52,485 bases of DNA from assembly GCA_009777255.1 (NCBI GenBank), contig WRMG01000006.1, positions 1 to 52,485 on the forward strand, in the 5' to 3' direction. Both the position numbers and the translations under genes were made by a program. This document shows, piece after piece, positions 14,439-24,302 of this stretch. The notes under the pieces were generated by a model. The model worked only from the letters and a program-made list of their open reading frames with translations. It did no database searches and was not told the origin of the DNA. Position 1 is the stretch's first letter; every line of letters starts with the position of its first letter. Source of the stretch: Oscillospiraceae bacterium. GTDB taxonomy: Bacteria > Bacillota > Clostridia > Oscillospirales > UBA929.

Positions 14439-15959
14439 ATGAGAACAATCAAAATATTCGACACGACGCTGCGCGACGGGGAACAGTCCCCGGGCTGCAG
14501 CATGAACTTGCAGGAAAAGCTGGAGGTCGCCGCGCGGCTTGAGGCTCTGCGGGCGGACGTTATCGAGGCGGGCTTTGCCGTATCGTCGCCTGACGACTTC
14601 GAGGCGGTTAAAACCATCGCGCAAACCGTTAAAAACTGCTCGGTAGCGAGCCTGACCCGCGCGATAGCGAGGGACATCGACCGCACGTGGGAGGCGCTTA
14701 AACACGCGAAGGATCCGTGTATCCATCTCTTTTTGGCGACGTCGCCGGTGCATATGGAGTATAAGCTGAAGATGCCGCCGGAGAAGGTGCTGGAGCGCGC
14801 GGTCGAAACGGTGCGCCACGCGAGCGGGCTATGCCCGAATATCGAGTTTTCCGCCGAGGACGCGACACGCAGCGATTGGGACTTTTTGGCAAAGGTTTTC
14901 TCGGGCGTTATCGCGGCCGGCGCGACGACGATAAATGTGCCGGACACGGTCGGCTATACCACGCCGCACGAGATGGCCGAGCTTATCGCGTATCTTAAAG
15001 AGCGCGTGGAGGGCATAGAGCGCGTCGGGCTTTCCGTACACTGCCACAACGACCTCGGCATGGCCGTGGCGAATACGCTGGCCGCCGTCAAGGCGGGCGC
15101 AACGCAGGCGGAGTGTACGATAAACGGCATCGGCGAGCGCGCGGGCAACGCCGCTTTGGAGGAGATAGCGCTGGCGCTGCACACGAAGAAGGAGTACTTC
15201 GGCGCCGTCACGAATATTGACACGCGGCAGATATACCGCTCGAGCCGCGCGCTGTCCAGCATAATCGGAATGCCGCTCGCGGCGACCAAGCCGATTGTGG
15301 GCGCCAACGCGTTCGCGCACGAGGCGGGCATACACCAGCACGGTGTTCTGGCGAACCGCAGCACATATGAGATCATGAGACCCGAGGACATCGGGATACC
15401 GTCGAATAAAATCGTGCTGGGCAAGCATTCGGGCCGTCACGCGTTTGAGGACAGGCTTAACTCGCTCGGCTTCAGCCTGTCAAAGGAGGATGTCGAGAGC
15501 GCGTTCGCGCAGTTCAAAATGCTGGCCGACCGCAAAAAGGTCGTCAGCGACGACGACATAATCGCGCTGATCAGCGACAAGAGCCTGGAGATCGAAAACG
15601 GCTATCAGTGCGTGCGGTTCGTGGTCAACAGCGGCAGCACGATCCCCGCGATGGCCGCCGTCAAGCTGAAAAAGGACGACGTGGAGAAAGAGGATTCCAG
15701 CACCGGCGACGGCCCCATCGACGCTGTGTTCAACGCCATCGACCGTATTGTTGACCGGCATTACACACTGCTCGATTATTCGATACGCTCCGTGACCGAG
15801 GGCGAGGACGCCTTGGGCGAGGCGATTGTCAAGCTGGGGCGCGGCAATGAGATAGTGACCGGCCGCGGGCTGTCCACGGATATAATCGAGGCCAGCGTCA
15901 AGGCGTATCTCAGCGGCGTAAACAAGCTGGCGATGAAAAGCGCGGCAACGGAGGTGTAG
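14439..15959 (+). CDS. leuA: 2-isopropylmalate synthase
   Basis: Condenses acetyl-CoA with 2-oxoisovalerate, the committed step of leucine synthesis. The 506 residues comprise an HMG-CoA-lyase-type TIM barrel (DTTLRDGEQSPGCSMN near the N terminus, metal-binding HCHNDLGMAVAN around 201-212, NGIGERAGNA) and a C-terminal LeuA allosteric domain starting about residue 380, through which leucine inhibits. The start has GGGAGGG upstream. It is followed after one base by cimA, a paralogue. Confidence 0.95.
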   Translation: MRTIKIFDTTLRDGEQSPGCSMNLQEKLEVAARLEALRADVIEAGFAVSSPDDFEAVKTIAQTVKNCSVASLTRAIARDIDRTWEALKHAKDPCIHLFLATSPVHMEYKLKMPPEKVLERAVETVRHASGLCPNIEFSAEDATRSDWDFLAKVFSGVIAAGATTINVPDTVGYTTPHEMAELIAYLKERVEGIERVGLSVHCHNDLGMAVANTLAAVKAGATQAECTINGIGERAGNAALEEIALALHTKKEYFGAVTNIDTRQIYRSSRALSSIIGMPLAATKPIVGANAFAHEAGIHQHGVLANRSTYEIMRPEDIGIPSNKIVLGKHSGRHAFEDRLNSLGFSLSKEDVESAFAQFKMLADRKKVVSDDDIIALISDKSLEIENGYQCVRFVVNSGSTIPAMAAVKLKKDDVEKEDSSTGDGPIDAVFNAIDRIVDRHYTLLDYSIRSVTEGEDALGEAIVKLGRGNEIVTGRGLSTDIIEASVKAYLSGVNKLAMKSAATEV

Positions 15960-15960
15960 C

Positions 15961-17559
15961 TTGAAAATCGAGATATTCGACACCACGCTCAGGGACGGCG
16001 CTCAGGGCGAGGGCATACAGTTCTCGCTTATCGACAAGCTGGATATTGTCAGGGCCTTGGATAATCTGGGTGTCAGATATATCGAGGCGGGCAACCCCGG
16101 GTCGAACCCCAAGGATCTGGCGTTTTTTGAGCAGGCCGGCCATATGGCGCTGAAGCACGCGCGGCTGGCCGCGTTCGGCGCGACGCGTCGCCGTGACGTG
16201 ACCGCGGAGGAGGACCTGAACTGCCGCTCGCTCTTAGCGGCGGAAACGCCGTGCGCGGTGATATTCGGCAAGGCGTGGGATTTGCACGTCACTGAGGTGC
16301 TGCGCGCGGGGCTTGACGAGAACCTTGCGATGATAACCGACACGCTGAGATTTTTCAAAGACAGAGGCAAAGAGGTCATATTTGACGCCGAGCATTTTTT
16401 CGACGGATACAAACGCAATCCCGCTTACGCGCTGGACGTGCTGAAGGCCGCGCGCGCGGGCGGCGCGGACTGCCTTGTCCTCTGCGACACCAACGGCGGC
16501 TGCTTCCCCGACGAGATATACGATATTACAAAGGCCGTGACGGAGCGCTTTAAGACGCGTATCGGTATACACTGCCATAACGACTGCGGCAGCGCCGCGG
16601 CCAACTCCGTAATGGCTGTAAAGGCGGGCGCTTTGCATGTGCAGGGGACCTGCACGGGCTTCGGCGAGCGTTGCGGCAACGCCGCGCTGAGTACGGTCAT
16701 ACCCGGGCTGCAGCTCAAGCTGGGATATGACTGTATCCCGCATATTGCGCAAATCACCGAAACGGCGCGTATAATCAGCGAGATAGCCAACTTAGCGCCC
16801 GACAACAGCGCGCCGTTCGTCGGCGTGAGCGCGTTCGCGCACAAGGCTGGGATGCACATCGACGGGGTTTCAAAAAGCGCGGAGTCGTTTGAGCATATTC
16901 CGCCGGAGTCCGTGGGCAACAAGCGCCGCTTCCTCACAAGCGAGATTTCGGGGCGCGGCGCGATACTGCCGGTGCTGCGGCGTCTTATGCCCGGGCTGGA
17001 CAAGGATTCGCCCGAGGCCGCCGATGTTACCGCCCTGTTAAAGCAGCTGGAGTTTGAGGGCTATCAGTTCGAGTCGGCCGAGGCGAGCTTTGAGCTTGTG
17101 GTGCGCAAGCGGCTGGGGCTCAGCCGCACGTTTTTCGACCTGGAGCATTATCATATCCTAAACGATCAGGACACGACCTGCTCCGCCATCGTCAAGGTCA
17201 GCGTGGACGGCAGCGAGGAGATTTCCGCGGCCGAGGGCGACGGCCCCGTCAACGCCATGGACAGGGCGCTGAGGCGCGCGCTGGAGGGCTTTTACCCTTC
17301 GCTTAAAAAGATGCGGCTGACGGACTTCAAGGTGCGCGTTTTGGAGAGCCGCGACGCCACCGCCGCGAAGGTGCGCGTTCTCATTCAGTCCACGGACGGC
17401 GCGGACGTGTGGACGACAATCGGCGTATCGACGAATATCATACACGCGTCGTGGAAGGCGCTGACCGATTCGATCGAGTATAAACTCTTGAAGGAGAGGC
17501 AGGAACCCTGCCGGGCAACACGGGGGCAAGCCCCCGAACCCCCGACGGTAACCGTATAA
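15961..17559 (+). CDS. cimA: (R)-citramalate synthase
   Basis: Condenses acetyl-CoA with pyruvate to citramalate, opening the threonine-independent route to 2-oxobutyrate and isoleucine. The 532-residue protein has [16 protein letters not shown] in place of the LeuA signature, [14 protein letters not shown] typical of Cim[14 protein letters not shown], and a C-terminal regulatory domain ([10 protein letters not shown]). The start is TTG at 15961 with ACGGAGGTG upstream inside the end of leuA. The last ~17 residues (PCRATRGQ... onward) are encoded by a GC-rich inverted repeat (GGGGGC-AA-GCCCCC) and look like a non-family extension. Confidence 0.92.
   Translation: MKIEIFDTTLRDGAQGEGIQFSLIDKLDIVRALDNLGVRYIEAGNPGSNPKDLAFFEQAGHMALKHARLAAFGATRRRDVTAEEDLNCRSLLAAETPCAVIFGKAWDLHVTEVLRAGLDENLAMITDTLRFFKDRGKEVIFDAEHFFDGYKRNPAYALDVLKAARAGGADCLVLCDTNGGCFPDEIYDITKAVTERFKTRIGIHCHNDCGSAAANSVMAVKAGALHVQGTCTGFGERCGNAALSTVIPGLQLKLGYDCIPHIAQITETARIISEIANLAPDNSAPFVGVSAFAHKAGMHIDGVSKSAESFEHIPPESVGNKRRFLTSEISGRGAILPVLRRLMPGLDKDSPEAADVTALLKQLEFEGYQFESAEASFELVVRKRLGLSRTFFDLEHYHILNDQDTTCSAIVKVSVDGSEEISAAEGDGPVNAMDRALRRALEGFYPSLKKMRLTDFKVRVLESRDATAAKVRVLIQSTDGADVWTTIGVSTNIIHASWKALTDSIEYKLLKERQEPCRATRGQAPEPPTVTV
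17510..17550. repeat. GC-rich inverted repeat inside the cimA 3' end
   Basis: CTGCCGGGCA followed by GGGGGC-AA-GCCCCC and a further CCCCCG run. The first part also occurs within the repeat cluster after leuB (around 20490-20502, CTGCCGGGCAAA). It adds an arginine/proline-rich tail to CimA before the stop. Confidence 0.6.
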
Positions 17560-17575
17560 TAAAGGAGAGCTGAAA

Positions 17576-18835
17576 ATGGGCATGACTATGAGCCAGAAGA
17601 TATTGGCGGCGCACGCGGGGCTTGACGCCGTGGAGCCGGGGCAGCTTATCAAGGCGAAAACGGACCTTGTGCTGGGCAACGACATAACGGCGCCGGTGGC
17701 GATAAAGGCCTATCGCGCGGCGGGCTTCGGGCCGGTGTTCGACAGGGAGAAGATCGCGCTGGTCATGGACCACTTCACGCCGAACAAGGACATAAAGGCG
17801 GCCGAGCAATGCCGGCTTGTCAGAGAGTTTGCCAAAGAGCAGGACATCCTGCACTTTTACGACGTGGGCGAGATGGGCATAGAACACGCGCTGCTGCCTG
17901 AAAAGGGGCTTGCCGCGCCGGGCGAGCTTATCATCGGCGCGGATTCGCACACCTGCACCTACGGCGCGCTGGGCGCGTTCTCAACCGGCGTGGGCAGCAC
18001 CGATATGGCGGCCGGCATGGCAAAGGGTATCGCGTGGTTCAAGGTTCCGGCGGCGATAAACTTTAAGCTGACCGGCGCGCCGGCAAAATGGGTGTCCGGC
18101 AAGGATGTGATACTGCATATCATCGGCAGGATAGGCGTTGACGGCGCGCTGTACAAGTCGATGGAGTTCACCGGCGGCGGCGTTGCGGCCCTGTCCGTTG
18201 ACGACAGGCTGTGCATGGCGAATATGGCGATCGAGGCCGGCGCGAAAAACGGCATATTCGGCGTTGACGGCGCGGCGCTTGAGTATCTCAGGGACAAGGT
18301 GTCGCGCCCGTTTGAGATATATTCTGCCGACGCAGACGCCGAGTACGACGAGGTGATTGAGATAGACCTCTCCGCGATACGCCCGACGGTGGCGCTTCCG
18401 CATCTGCCCGACAACTGCAAAACCGTTGACGAGGCGGGCGGCATACCGGTAGATCAGGTGGTCATCGGCTCCTGCACCAACGGCAGGCTGGAGGACCTCC
18501 GCGCCGCCGCCGCAATCCTGAAAGGCCGCAAAGCGGCAAAGAACGTGCGCGTTATAATAATCCCCGCCACGCAGCTGATATACAGGCAGGCCATGGACGA
18601 GGGGCTGTTTACGGTTTTTCTTGACGCGGGCTGCGTCATCTCAACGCCGACCTGCGGGCCGTGCCTCGGCGGGCATATGGGCGTGCTGGCAAAGGGCGAG
18701 CGGGCCGTGGCGACCACGAACCGCAACTTTGTCGGGCGCATGGGACATACGGAGAGCGAGGTTATTCTCGCAAGCCCCGCCGTCGCCGCCGCCTCCGCCG
18801 TGACGGGCACGCTTAGCTCGCCGGAAAATCTTTAA
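17576..18835 (+). CDS. leuC: 3-isopropylmalate/citramalate dehydratase large subunit
   Basis: Aconitase-family subunit with a [4Fe-4S] cluster; isomerises 2- to 3-isopropylmalate, and in this setting probably also citramalate. The 419-residue length is that of the archaeal/anaerobe type. Cluster ligands are the Cys in GSCTNGR (about residue 300) and the two in CGPCLGGH (about 361 and 364). [21 protein letters not shown] near 121 is another hallmark. The SD is AAAGGAGA, and leuD follows after 30 bases. Confidence 0.95.
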   Translation: MGMTMSQKILAAHAGLDAVEPGQLIKAKTDLVLGNDITAPVAIKAYRAAGFGPVFDREKIALVMDHFTPNKDIKAAEQCRLVREFAKEQDILHFYDVGEMGIEHALLPEKGLAAPGELIIGADSHTCTYGALGAFSTGVGSTDMAAGMAKGIAWFKVPAAINFKLTGAPAKWVSGKDVILHIIGRIGVDGALYKSMEFTGGGVAALSVDDRLCMANMAIEAGAKNGIFGVDGAALEYLRDKVSRPFEIYSADADAEYDEVIEIDLSAIRPTVALPHLPDNCKTVDEAGGIPVDQVVIGSCTNGRLEDLRAAAAILKGRKAAKNVRVIIIPATQLIYRQAMDEGLFTVFLDAGCVISTPTCGPCLGGHMGVLAKGERAVATTNRNFVGRMGHTESEVILASPAVAAASAVTGTLSSPENL

Positions 18836-18865
18836 TCGTCCATCTGCTGAAAGGAGCGTAAAATC

Positions 18866-19345
18866 ATGCCCAAGGTAATAAAATACGGCGATAACGTGGA
18901 CACCGACGTGATAATCCCCGCCCGCCGTCTGAACACCTCCGACCCCAAGGAGCTTGCGAAATATTGCATGGAGGACCTCGACCCCGATTTCCAGAGAAAA
19001 ATCCAAGGCGGCGGCATCATCGTCGCCGGCTCGAATTTCGGCTGCGGCTCGTCGCGGGAACACGCGCCTATCGCTATCAGGGCGTCCGGCGTTTCGGCGG
19101 TGATAGCGTCGTCGTTCGCGCGGATATTCTACCGCAACGCCATAAACATCGGGCTGGCGATACTGGAGTGCCCCGAAGCCGCGGCCGGCATATCCTGCGG
19201 CGACGAGGTCGAGATCAGCTTCGATACCGGCGTTATCTCAAACAAGACAAAAAACATGACATATACCGCCCGGCCGTTTCCGGAGTTTATACAGAGAGTA
19301 ATCAAGGCGGGCGGGCTTTTGGAGGCGCTGAGAGATGAAATATAA
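18866..19345 (+). CDS. leuD: 3-isopropylmalate/citramalate dehydratase small subunit
   Basis: A 159-residue swivel-domain subunit of the LeuCD isomerase. [13 protein letters not shown] (about 10-22) and [14 protein letters not shown] (about 53-66) are the family signatures. The short form pairs with the archaeal/anaerobe-type LeuC present here. The last 11 bases overlap leuB. Confidence 0.95.
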   Translation: MPKVIKYGDNVDTDVIIPARRLNTSDPKELAKYCMEDLDPDFQRKIQGGGIIVAGSNFGCGSSREHAPIAIRASGVSAVIASSFARIFYRNAINIGLAILECPEAAAGISCGDEVEISFDTGVISNKTKNMTYTARPFPEFIQRVIKAGGLLEALRDEI

Positions 19346-20408
19346 CATCGCCGTGATCCCGGGCGACGGCATAGGGCCGGAGATAACCGCCGAGGCGGTA
19401 AAGGTTCTGGAGGCCGTCGGGGAGAAATTCGGGCATGAGTTCAGGTTCGCTTACGCGGATATGGGCGGCTGCGCCGTCGATAAACACGGCGTTCCGCTGC
19501 CGGAAGAAACCGTCGCGGTTTGCAAGGCGTCCGACGGCGTGCTGCTGGGCGCGGTCGGCGGCCCCAAGTGGGACAAACTGCCCGGGCATCTGCGTCCCGA
19601 AACGGGGCTTTTGGGCATACGTTCGGCGCTGGGGCTGTTCGCCAACCTCCGTCCGGCCAAGCTGTTCGGCGAGCTGGCGGCCGCCTGTCCGTTAAAGCCG
19701 GAGATAGCAGGCGGCGGTTTTGACATTATGATAGTGCGTGAGCTGACCGGCGGCATATACTTCGGGGAGCGCGGCCGTGAAACGGACGCAAACGGCATGG
19801 AATCCGCGTTCGACACCGAGCGCTACAGCGCGTATGAGATCGAGCGCGTCGGGCGCGCGGCGTTCAGGCTGGCGCAAGCGAAAAGGCTTTGCTCCGTAGA
19901 TAAGGCGAACGTGCTGGAAACCTCGCGGCTGTGGCGGGAGGTAATGCACAGGCTGAAAGAGGAATATCCCGATGTGGAGTACAGCGACATGCTGGTCGAT
20001 AACGCCGCTATGCAGCTGGTGCGCGACCCGAAACAGTTCGACGTGATAGTCACGTCGAACATGTTCGGCGATATATTGTCGGACGAGGCGGCCATGCTCA
20101 CCGGCTCGATAGGTATGCTGCCGTCGGCCAGCCTAGGCTCAGGGACATTCGGGCTGTACGAGCCGATCCACGGCTCGGCGCCGGACATAGCCGGACAGAA
20201 CAGGGCCAACCCCGCGGCGATGATTCTGTCGGCGGCGATGCTGCTCAGAATCTCGCTCGGCCTGAGCGGCGAGGCCGCCGCGGTAGAACACGCCGTATCT
20301 GAGGCGTTCGCCAAGGGCTTCCGCACCGCCGATATAATGAGCGAAGGGTGTGTGCTGCTGGGCACAAGCGAAATGGGAAACGCAATCGCAGCGTCAATAA
20401 ACACGTAG
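19335..20408 (+). CDS. leuB: 3-isopropylmalate dehydrogenase
   Basis: NAD-dependent oxidative decarboxylation of 3-isopropylmalate; with CimA present it probably also handles 3-methylmalate. The 357 residues show [10 protein letters not shown] at the N terminus, [11 protein letters not shown], the metal-binding D residues in [11 protein letters not shown], and the NAD-binding [15 protein letters not shown]. The ATG at 19335 lies inside leuD. The stop TAG (20406-20408) is the TAG of the GTAGGGG edge of a type C repeat, so the native end may have been altered by the repeat insertion. Confidence 0.96.
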   Translation: MKYNIAVIPGDGIGPEITAEAVKVLEAVGEKFGHEFRFAYADMGGCAVDKHGVPLPEETVAVCKASDGVLLGAVGGPKWDKLPGHLRPETGLLGIRSALGLFANLRPAKLFGELAAACPLKPEIAGGGFDIMIVRELTGGIYFGERGRETDANGMESAFDTERYSAYEIERVGRAAFRLAQAKRLCSVDKANVLETSRLWREVMHRLKEEYPDVEYSDMLVDNAAMQLVRDPKQFDVIVTSNMFGDILSDEAAMLTGSIGMLPSASLGSGTFGLYEPIHGSAPDIAGQNRANPAAMILSAAMLLRISLGLSGEAAAVEHAVSEAFAKGFRTADIMSEGCVLLGTSEMGNAIAASINT

Positions 20409-20428
20409 GGGCGGCAACCTGCCGCCCG
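20405..20428. repeat. Palindromic repeat element, type C
   Basis: GTAGGGGCGGCA-ACC-TGCCGCCC: 8-bp stem with 3-base loop (20409-20427). Its TAG supplies the leuB stop. Related copies at 20551-20574 (inverted), 22260-22283 and 26199-26222 keep the flank and vary the stem and loop. Confidence 0.82.
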
Positions 20429-20452
20429 TTCATAATTTGACCCCGTCACCCT

Positions 20453-20480
20453 GTAGGGGACGACGCCCTCGGCGTCCCGC
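20453..20480. repeat. Palindromic repeat element, type A
   Basis: Second copy of the GTAGGGGAC-GACGCC-CTC-GGCGTCCCGC element seen at 12276. It is followed by a further GGCAGG/CCTGCC inverted repeat around 20484-20497. Confidence 0.8.
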
Positions 20481-20550
20481 CGGGCAGGTGCCCTGCCGGG
20501 CAAAGACGATTGCCGCCGTCCCCCACGGCGCGCCGTCATCCCCCCCCAAC

Positions 20551-20574
20551 GGGCGGCAAATTGCCGCCCCTACG
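20551..20574. repeat. Palindromic repeat element, type C (inverted)
   Basis: GGGCGGCAA-A-TTGCCGCCC then CTAC, the reverse of the GTAGGGG edge. Nine-bp arms with one central base. Confidence 0.78.
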
Positions 20575-20603
20575 AAAACCCTCAATGTCGTGAAATGTCA
20601 CAC

Positions 20604-20635
20604 CCCCAAAATGTTTCACGTGAAACATTTTGGGG
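20604..20635. other. parS: parS centromere-like site in a 32-bp palindrome
   Basis: TGTTTCACGTGAAACA at 20612-20627 matches the bacterial chromosomal parS consensus TGTTNCACGTGNAACA at every position. The symmetry continues outward as CCCCAAAA...TTTTGGGG to give a perfect 32-bp palindrome. ParB/Spo0J is the expected binder. The same core with a slightly longer palindrome lies at 26296-26329. Flanking bases (ATGTCG..AAATGTC.CACCCCC) are also shared, so the site is part of a copied unit. Confidence 0.82.
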
Positions 20636-20650
20636 ACGGCAAAACAAACA

Positions 20651-20677
20651 CGGGACGCCCGGGTGTGCGTCCCCTAC
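20651..20677. repeat. Palindromic repeat element, type F
   Basis: GGGACGC...GCGTCCC followed by CTAC, the same inverted edge as the other elements. A related GGACGCAC-GGT-GCGCGTCC element lies at 25361-25391. Confidence 0.65.
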
Positions 20678-20691
20678 AACGGCAACCGTTT

Positions 20692-20719
20692 GTACGGCGC
20701 GGCATCCCTGACACGCCGT
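20692..20719. repeat. Palindromic repeat element, type E (inverted)
   Basis: Reverse complement of the CGGCGCGTCAGGGATGCCGCGCCG-type element seen at 26051 and 32938; arms ACGGCG/CGCCGT. A further arm fragment (ACGCGCGCCGTGTATAT, 20749-20765) abuts the fapA stop. Confidence 0.7.
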
Positions 20720-20765
20720 CAATATGTCGTAACAGGCGCGGGATTTCAACGCGCGCCGTGTATAT

Positions 20766-22187
20766 CTACCGCGCGGGGCCGATCGCTATCGACTCTCCCT
20801 TGTTGCGCGAGAAGCGTGTGAAGGTGTAATCCTTTTGCAGCGGGAACTGCTCCGCGCCGATGATTATTTTCACCCCGGGATACGCCGATTTCAGAACCCT
20901 GACAAAACCGCTGCCAAGGTCGGCCAGCTGCTGCTGAACCTCCGCGTATTCGTCCTCAAGGTTCACCTGCGCTATTTTCAGCAGCTCGAGCGCGTGTTTG
21001 GATTTCTCCAGGTTCGCGGCTTTGTCGGGGGTCAGGCGCCCCAGCGCCTTCAGCTGTATAAGCGCGGTGGTCAGAGGCTCAAGGCTCCTGATATTCTTTT
21101 TGCAGACCTCCAGCTCCTTTGGTATATCGACGGAGCGCTTGACCAGCAGCGGGTCGCTGCCCGTCTCTATAATCGTGGCGGCATGGGAAGTCGCGCTCCC
21201 CAAGGTGTTGGCCGTGACGGAGGTTCTGGCCGCGATATGGCCGCCCACGATCAGCCCCTTGCCGACAAGATTGACGCTCCCGCCGCACTGGACGGTGGTG
21301 TTGATGATATAAGACGTCTCCAGATTGCCGCCGAGGGTGACGCGCCCGCCCTGTATATAGCGGCAGGTGATGTTGGCGCCCGCGTCAAGCACGCCGCCCG
21401 CGCCGCCGTTAAAGCCGCCGCGGACAATGATCGAGCCGCCCGCGGTAATATGCGCCGACTCCACCACGCCGTGTATATCTATGTTGCCGCTCGCCTGCAC
21501 GTTAAATCCCGCCGCGACGCCGCCCATCACAACAACATTGCCCATAAACTGGATGTTGCCGGTCGCCGTCGATACGTCGTCCTCTACCGTATAAGTGTTA
21601 AGTACGTTGATTTTCTTGTTCACATAATCGGCCTGACCGCCGATGCCCGCGTGCAGCTTGAGCTTGTCTTCGGACAGTACCGTGTTTTTGCCCACCGGCA
21701 TGGATATATCCTTGCCGGGCTTTGCCGCAAGCGGCGCTCCCAACACGTCGGAACCCGGCGTGCCCTGCGTGAGCGGGGTTTTATCACACAGCAGAGTGCC
21801 CTGCTCGACATATTCGATAAGCCCCAGATCCTTGAAATCGACCGACCCGTCGGGGTTTTCCTTGGGCTTTATCTCGCTTTGCAGCCGTACATAGTAATTC
21901 AGCTTCGCGTCCTCGCCGTTCTCGGGCGGCTTGCCCTCGGCTATCACAACAAACTCGCCGTAAACCGGCTCGTCCGCAAGGGCCTGAAGCCGGGCCTGAT
22001 CCACGCCGAAAACGACACCCTTTTTGGCGATCGCGCTTTGCAGAAGCTCAAGCGTGACCGGCGCGCCGCCGTACTGCGGCGGACTCAGGATAACGGACGC
22101 CTCAAGCCTGTTCACCGTGACCTGCACGGTCGCCAGAGCATCCACCGGCGGCATCACGGATTCGGGTTGCTTTTCAATTTCCGGCAT
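20766..22187 (-). CDS. FapA / DUF342 family polymer-forming protein
   Basis: A 473-residue protein with an N-terminal DUF342 beta domain, a central right-handed beta-helix of glycine-rich short repeats (NIQFMGNVVVMGGV, NIDIHGVVESAHI and onward, about 215-330) and a C-terminal coiled coil (about 350-430). FapA-type proteins occur in flagellar loci and in sporulating bacteria; the role is not settled. The ATG at 22187 follows GAGGTGA; the GTG nine bases upstream is part of that site. No flagellar gene is nearby, but a chemotaxis receptor lies immediately upstream on the same strand, which hints at a motile cell. The stop codon abuts a repeat arm. Confidence 0.85.
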   Translation of the reverse strand: MPEIEKQPESVMPPVDALATVQVTVNRLEASVILSPPQYGGAPVTLELLQSAIAKKGVVFGVDQARLQALADEPVYGEFVVIAEGKPPENGEDAKLNYYVRLQSEIKPKENPDGSVDFKDLGLIEYVEQGTLLCDKTPLTQGTPGSDVLGAPLAAKPGKDISMPVGKNTVLSEDKLKLHAGIGGQADYVNKKINVLNTYTVEDDVSTATGNIQFMGNVVVMGGVAAGFNVQASGNIDIHGVVESAHITAGGSIIVRGGFNGGAGGVLDAGANITCRYIQGGRVTLGGNLETSYIINTTVQCGGSVNLVGKGLIVGGHIAARTSVTANTLGSATSHAATIIETGSDPLLVKRSVDIPKELEVCKKNIRSLEPLTTALIQLKALGRLTPDKAANLEKSKHALELLKIAQVNLEDEYAEVQQQLADLGSGFVRVLKSAYPGVKIIIGAEQFPLQKDYTFTRFSRNKGESIAIGPAR

Positions 22188-22208
22188 GTTAATCACCTCA
22201 TATCAAAT

Positions 22209-22229
22209 GGGCGGGGAAAACCCCCGCCC
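22209..22229 (-). terminator. GC-rich hairpin between the chemotaxis receptor and fapA
   Basis: GGGCGGGG-AAAA-CCCCCGCCC with one bulged base. No T run follows on either strand, so it may act as an RNA stabiliser rather than a terminator; the type is tentative. Confidence 0.35.
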
Positions 22230-22259
22230 GCGCGTGACCCCTAACGGGAATTTAATTCC

Positions 22260-22283
22260 ATAGGGGCGGCTGTCAGCCGCCCG
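22260..22283. repeat. Palindromic repeat element, type C
   Basis: ATAGGGGCGGCT-GTC-AGCCGCCCG: 8-bp stem, located 16 bases downstream of the chemotaxis receptor stop (minus-strand reading). Confidence 0.75.
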
Positions 22284-22299
22284 CTATCAGATGCATATT

Positions 22300-24108
22300 T
22301 TAGTACTTGCCGAAGTCGCTGTCGCCTGCCGGCGGCGCGTAAGAGGTCTTCTCAGGCATAACCAGCTGCTTCTTGGGCTTCGCCGCGCCAAGGGATTTCT
22401 TTGCCGTAACGCCGCCCCTCAGCTTAAACTGGGCAATCAGCTCCTCAAGCATATGCGACTGGCCGCTCATTTCCTCGCTGGCCGCCGCGCTCTCCTCGGC
22501 AGTCGCGCTGTTCTGCTGAACAACCTGCGCCACCTGATCAATTCCCCTGTTGACCTGCGAGATACCCAGCGACTGCTCCTCCGAGGACTTGGCGATCTCG
22601 CTGACAAGCTGCGTGCTCTCGTTGATGCCGGACACGATCTCCGTCAGGCTGGCGGCCGTCTCGTCCGCGATGCGGGCGCCCAGCTCCGCCTTCTCCATCG
22701 AGTTGGCAATCAAAGCGCCGGTCTCCTTCGCCGCTTCAGCGCTCTTTGACGCCAAGCTGCGGACCTCCTCGGCGACGACCGCAAAGCCCTTGCCGTGCTG
22801 ACCGGCTCTCGCCGCTTCGACCGCCGCGTTGAGCGCGAGGATGTTCGTCTGGAACGCGATGTTGTCGATAACGCTTATTACTTTATTTATATTCTGGCTG
22901 GCTTGGTTTATTTCCTTAACCGCGCCCATCATTTCGTCCATCTGGCGGCTGCCCTTTTCGGCGTTCTGCTTGATGGCGCCCGCGAGGTTGGCGGCTTTGC
23001 CGGCCATTTCGGCGTTCTCTTTGGTTTTCTGCGCGATCTCGGAGATCGAGCTGGACAGCTCCTGCACCGCCGCGGCCTGTTGGGTCGAGCCTTGCGCCAG
23101 AGCCTGAGCGCCGTCGGCGATCTGCTTCGAGCCGTCGGAAACCTGCGTGGTGGAGTTGTTTATCTCGCCGAACATGTCGTTGAGATTGGTCACCATTTTA
23201 TGAAGGGCGTTGCCCATTACATCCCTGTCGGACAGCGGGTCGATGTCGTGGGTCAGGTCGCCGGCGGCGACATTCCCGAGAATTTCGCCGATTGTATTCA
23301 TGCGTTTGACAAAGGCGGCCGCCGCGAAGATTGTCTGACCGACCTCGTCCTTGATCTCCCCGTACTTGCCGATCGTGTCAACATCCTGCGGAGCAAGGGT
23401 TATATCGCCCGTAGTGCCGGCCTTTTGCATGAAAGCGGTGAGCAGGGCCAGCGGCTTGCTGATAAGGCGGGAGATATAGAAAGCCAGAAACATGGAGATG
23501 ACTATGGCGGCGACCAGCACGACGAGGATAAGGATAAGCATTGACGTAAATGTAGAGTCGCCCTGTGCGTTGGAGTCTGCCGCGAGGTCGATCTTCATCT
23601 GGAGGACGTCGTCGAACATATCGACGACTCTGTTGGTGTCGGCTGTGTATGTCCCCATCAGAACATAAAGCTCCGCCGCGTCGTCGCCCCTCTTAGCGCC
23701 CTGATAGATAGTTTCCATACATTCCTGGAAAGCGGAATTATACAATCTCAAAGCGTCGTCGAAAGCGGCCAGCGCAACATCGGTTCTGATAGTCGCGCGG
23801 TACAGAGCCAGCTCGTCTCCCAGCTCTCTGTGATACGCAAGTGCCCTGTCGTGGGCGTCTTCAATCAAGTCGAAGTCGCCGATAGCCGCGCCAACGAGAT
23901 ATTCGCGCATACAGGCGCGCTGGCGCTGCAGCATCTCGATGGCTTTGCCCATATACGGCAGAGGGACGGTTTGGAGATCGTACATGTCGGAAGCCCCGCT
24001 GTTAATCTGCATCATGCCGAGTATGCCGACGAAGCCCACAATACCGGTCAATAATGCGGCCAAAAGGAAACTGACGATCAGTTTCATTGATACGCGCAAG
24101 TTTTTCAT
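22300..24108 (-). CDS. Methyl-accepting chemotaxis protein
   Basis: A 602-residue transmembrane receptor. TM1 spans about 8-30, then an extracytoplasmic four-helix-bundle-type sensor domain (about 31-190), TM2 (about 190-213), a HAMP region and a long cytoplasmic signalling coiled coil. The signalling tip reads [20 protein letters not shown] (about 420-440), followed by [18 protein letters not shown]. It should control CheA autophosphorylation; the ligand is unknown. No CheR-binding pentapeptide is evident at the C terminus. It has its own promoter at 24157-24185. Confidence 0.94.
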   Translation of the reverse strand: MKNLRVSMKLIVSFLLAALLTGIVGFVGILGMMQINSGASDMYDLQTVPLPYMGKAIEMLQRQRACMREYLVGAAIGDFDLIEDAHDRALAYHRELGDELALYRATIRTDVALAAFDDALRLYNSAFQECMETIYQGAKRGDDAAELYVLMGTYTADTNRVVDMFDDVLQMKIDLAADSNAQGDSTFTSMLILILVVLVAAIVISMFLAFYISRLISKPLALLTAFMQKAGTTGDITLAPQDVDTIGKYGEIKDEVGQTIFAAAAFVKRMNTIGEILGNVAAGDLTHDIDPLSDRDVMGNALHKMVTNLNDMFGEINNSTTQVSDGSKQIADGAQALAQGSTQQAAAVQELSSSISEIAQKTKENAEMAGKAANLAGAIKQNAEKGSRQMDEMMGAVKEINQASQNINKVISVIDNIAFQTNILALNAAVEAARAGQHGKGFAVVAEEVRSLASKSAEAAKETGALIANSMEKAELGARIADETAASLTEIVSGINESTQLVSEIAKSSEEQSLGISQVNRGIDQVAQVVQQNSATAEESAAASEEMSGQSHMLEELIAQFKLRGGVTAKKSLGAAKPKKQLVMPEKTSYAPPAGDSDFGKY

Positions 24109-24156
24109 GAGAGTATGCCCCCTAAAAAAATTATGAGATAGAGCTAATTAATAAAG

Positions 24157-24185
24157 AGTATACCACGGTAATTTATTTTTTGCAA
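24157..24185 (-). promoter_or_regulatory. Promoter of the chemotaxis receptor gene
   Basis: Minus strand: TTGCAA (24185-24180), 17 bases, TATACT (24162-24157), about 50 bases before the start codon at 24108. Spacing is optimal and the region is AT-rich. Confidence 0.62.
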
Positions 24186-24302
24186 TAGAAAAATGTAAAA
24201 ATAAAGAGAAAAAAGTTTTCAAGATATAAATTGCCGCCGCCGCGCCGCGAGGTCTAAATCGCCGTATGCCTGTCTAAACTAGATAAAGAGGTGTTTTTAC
24301 AG

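Noticed and set aside
20604-20635. Palindrome as a rho-independent terminator of leuB
   Set aside because: No T run follows and the core is a perfect parS; the same palindrome occurs elsewhere in a different gene context.
20835-22244. 469-residue plus-strand frame opposite the fapA-like gene
   Set aside because: Composition is typical of an antisense shadow; the minus-strand DUF342 protein has clear domains and a ribosome binding site.
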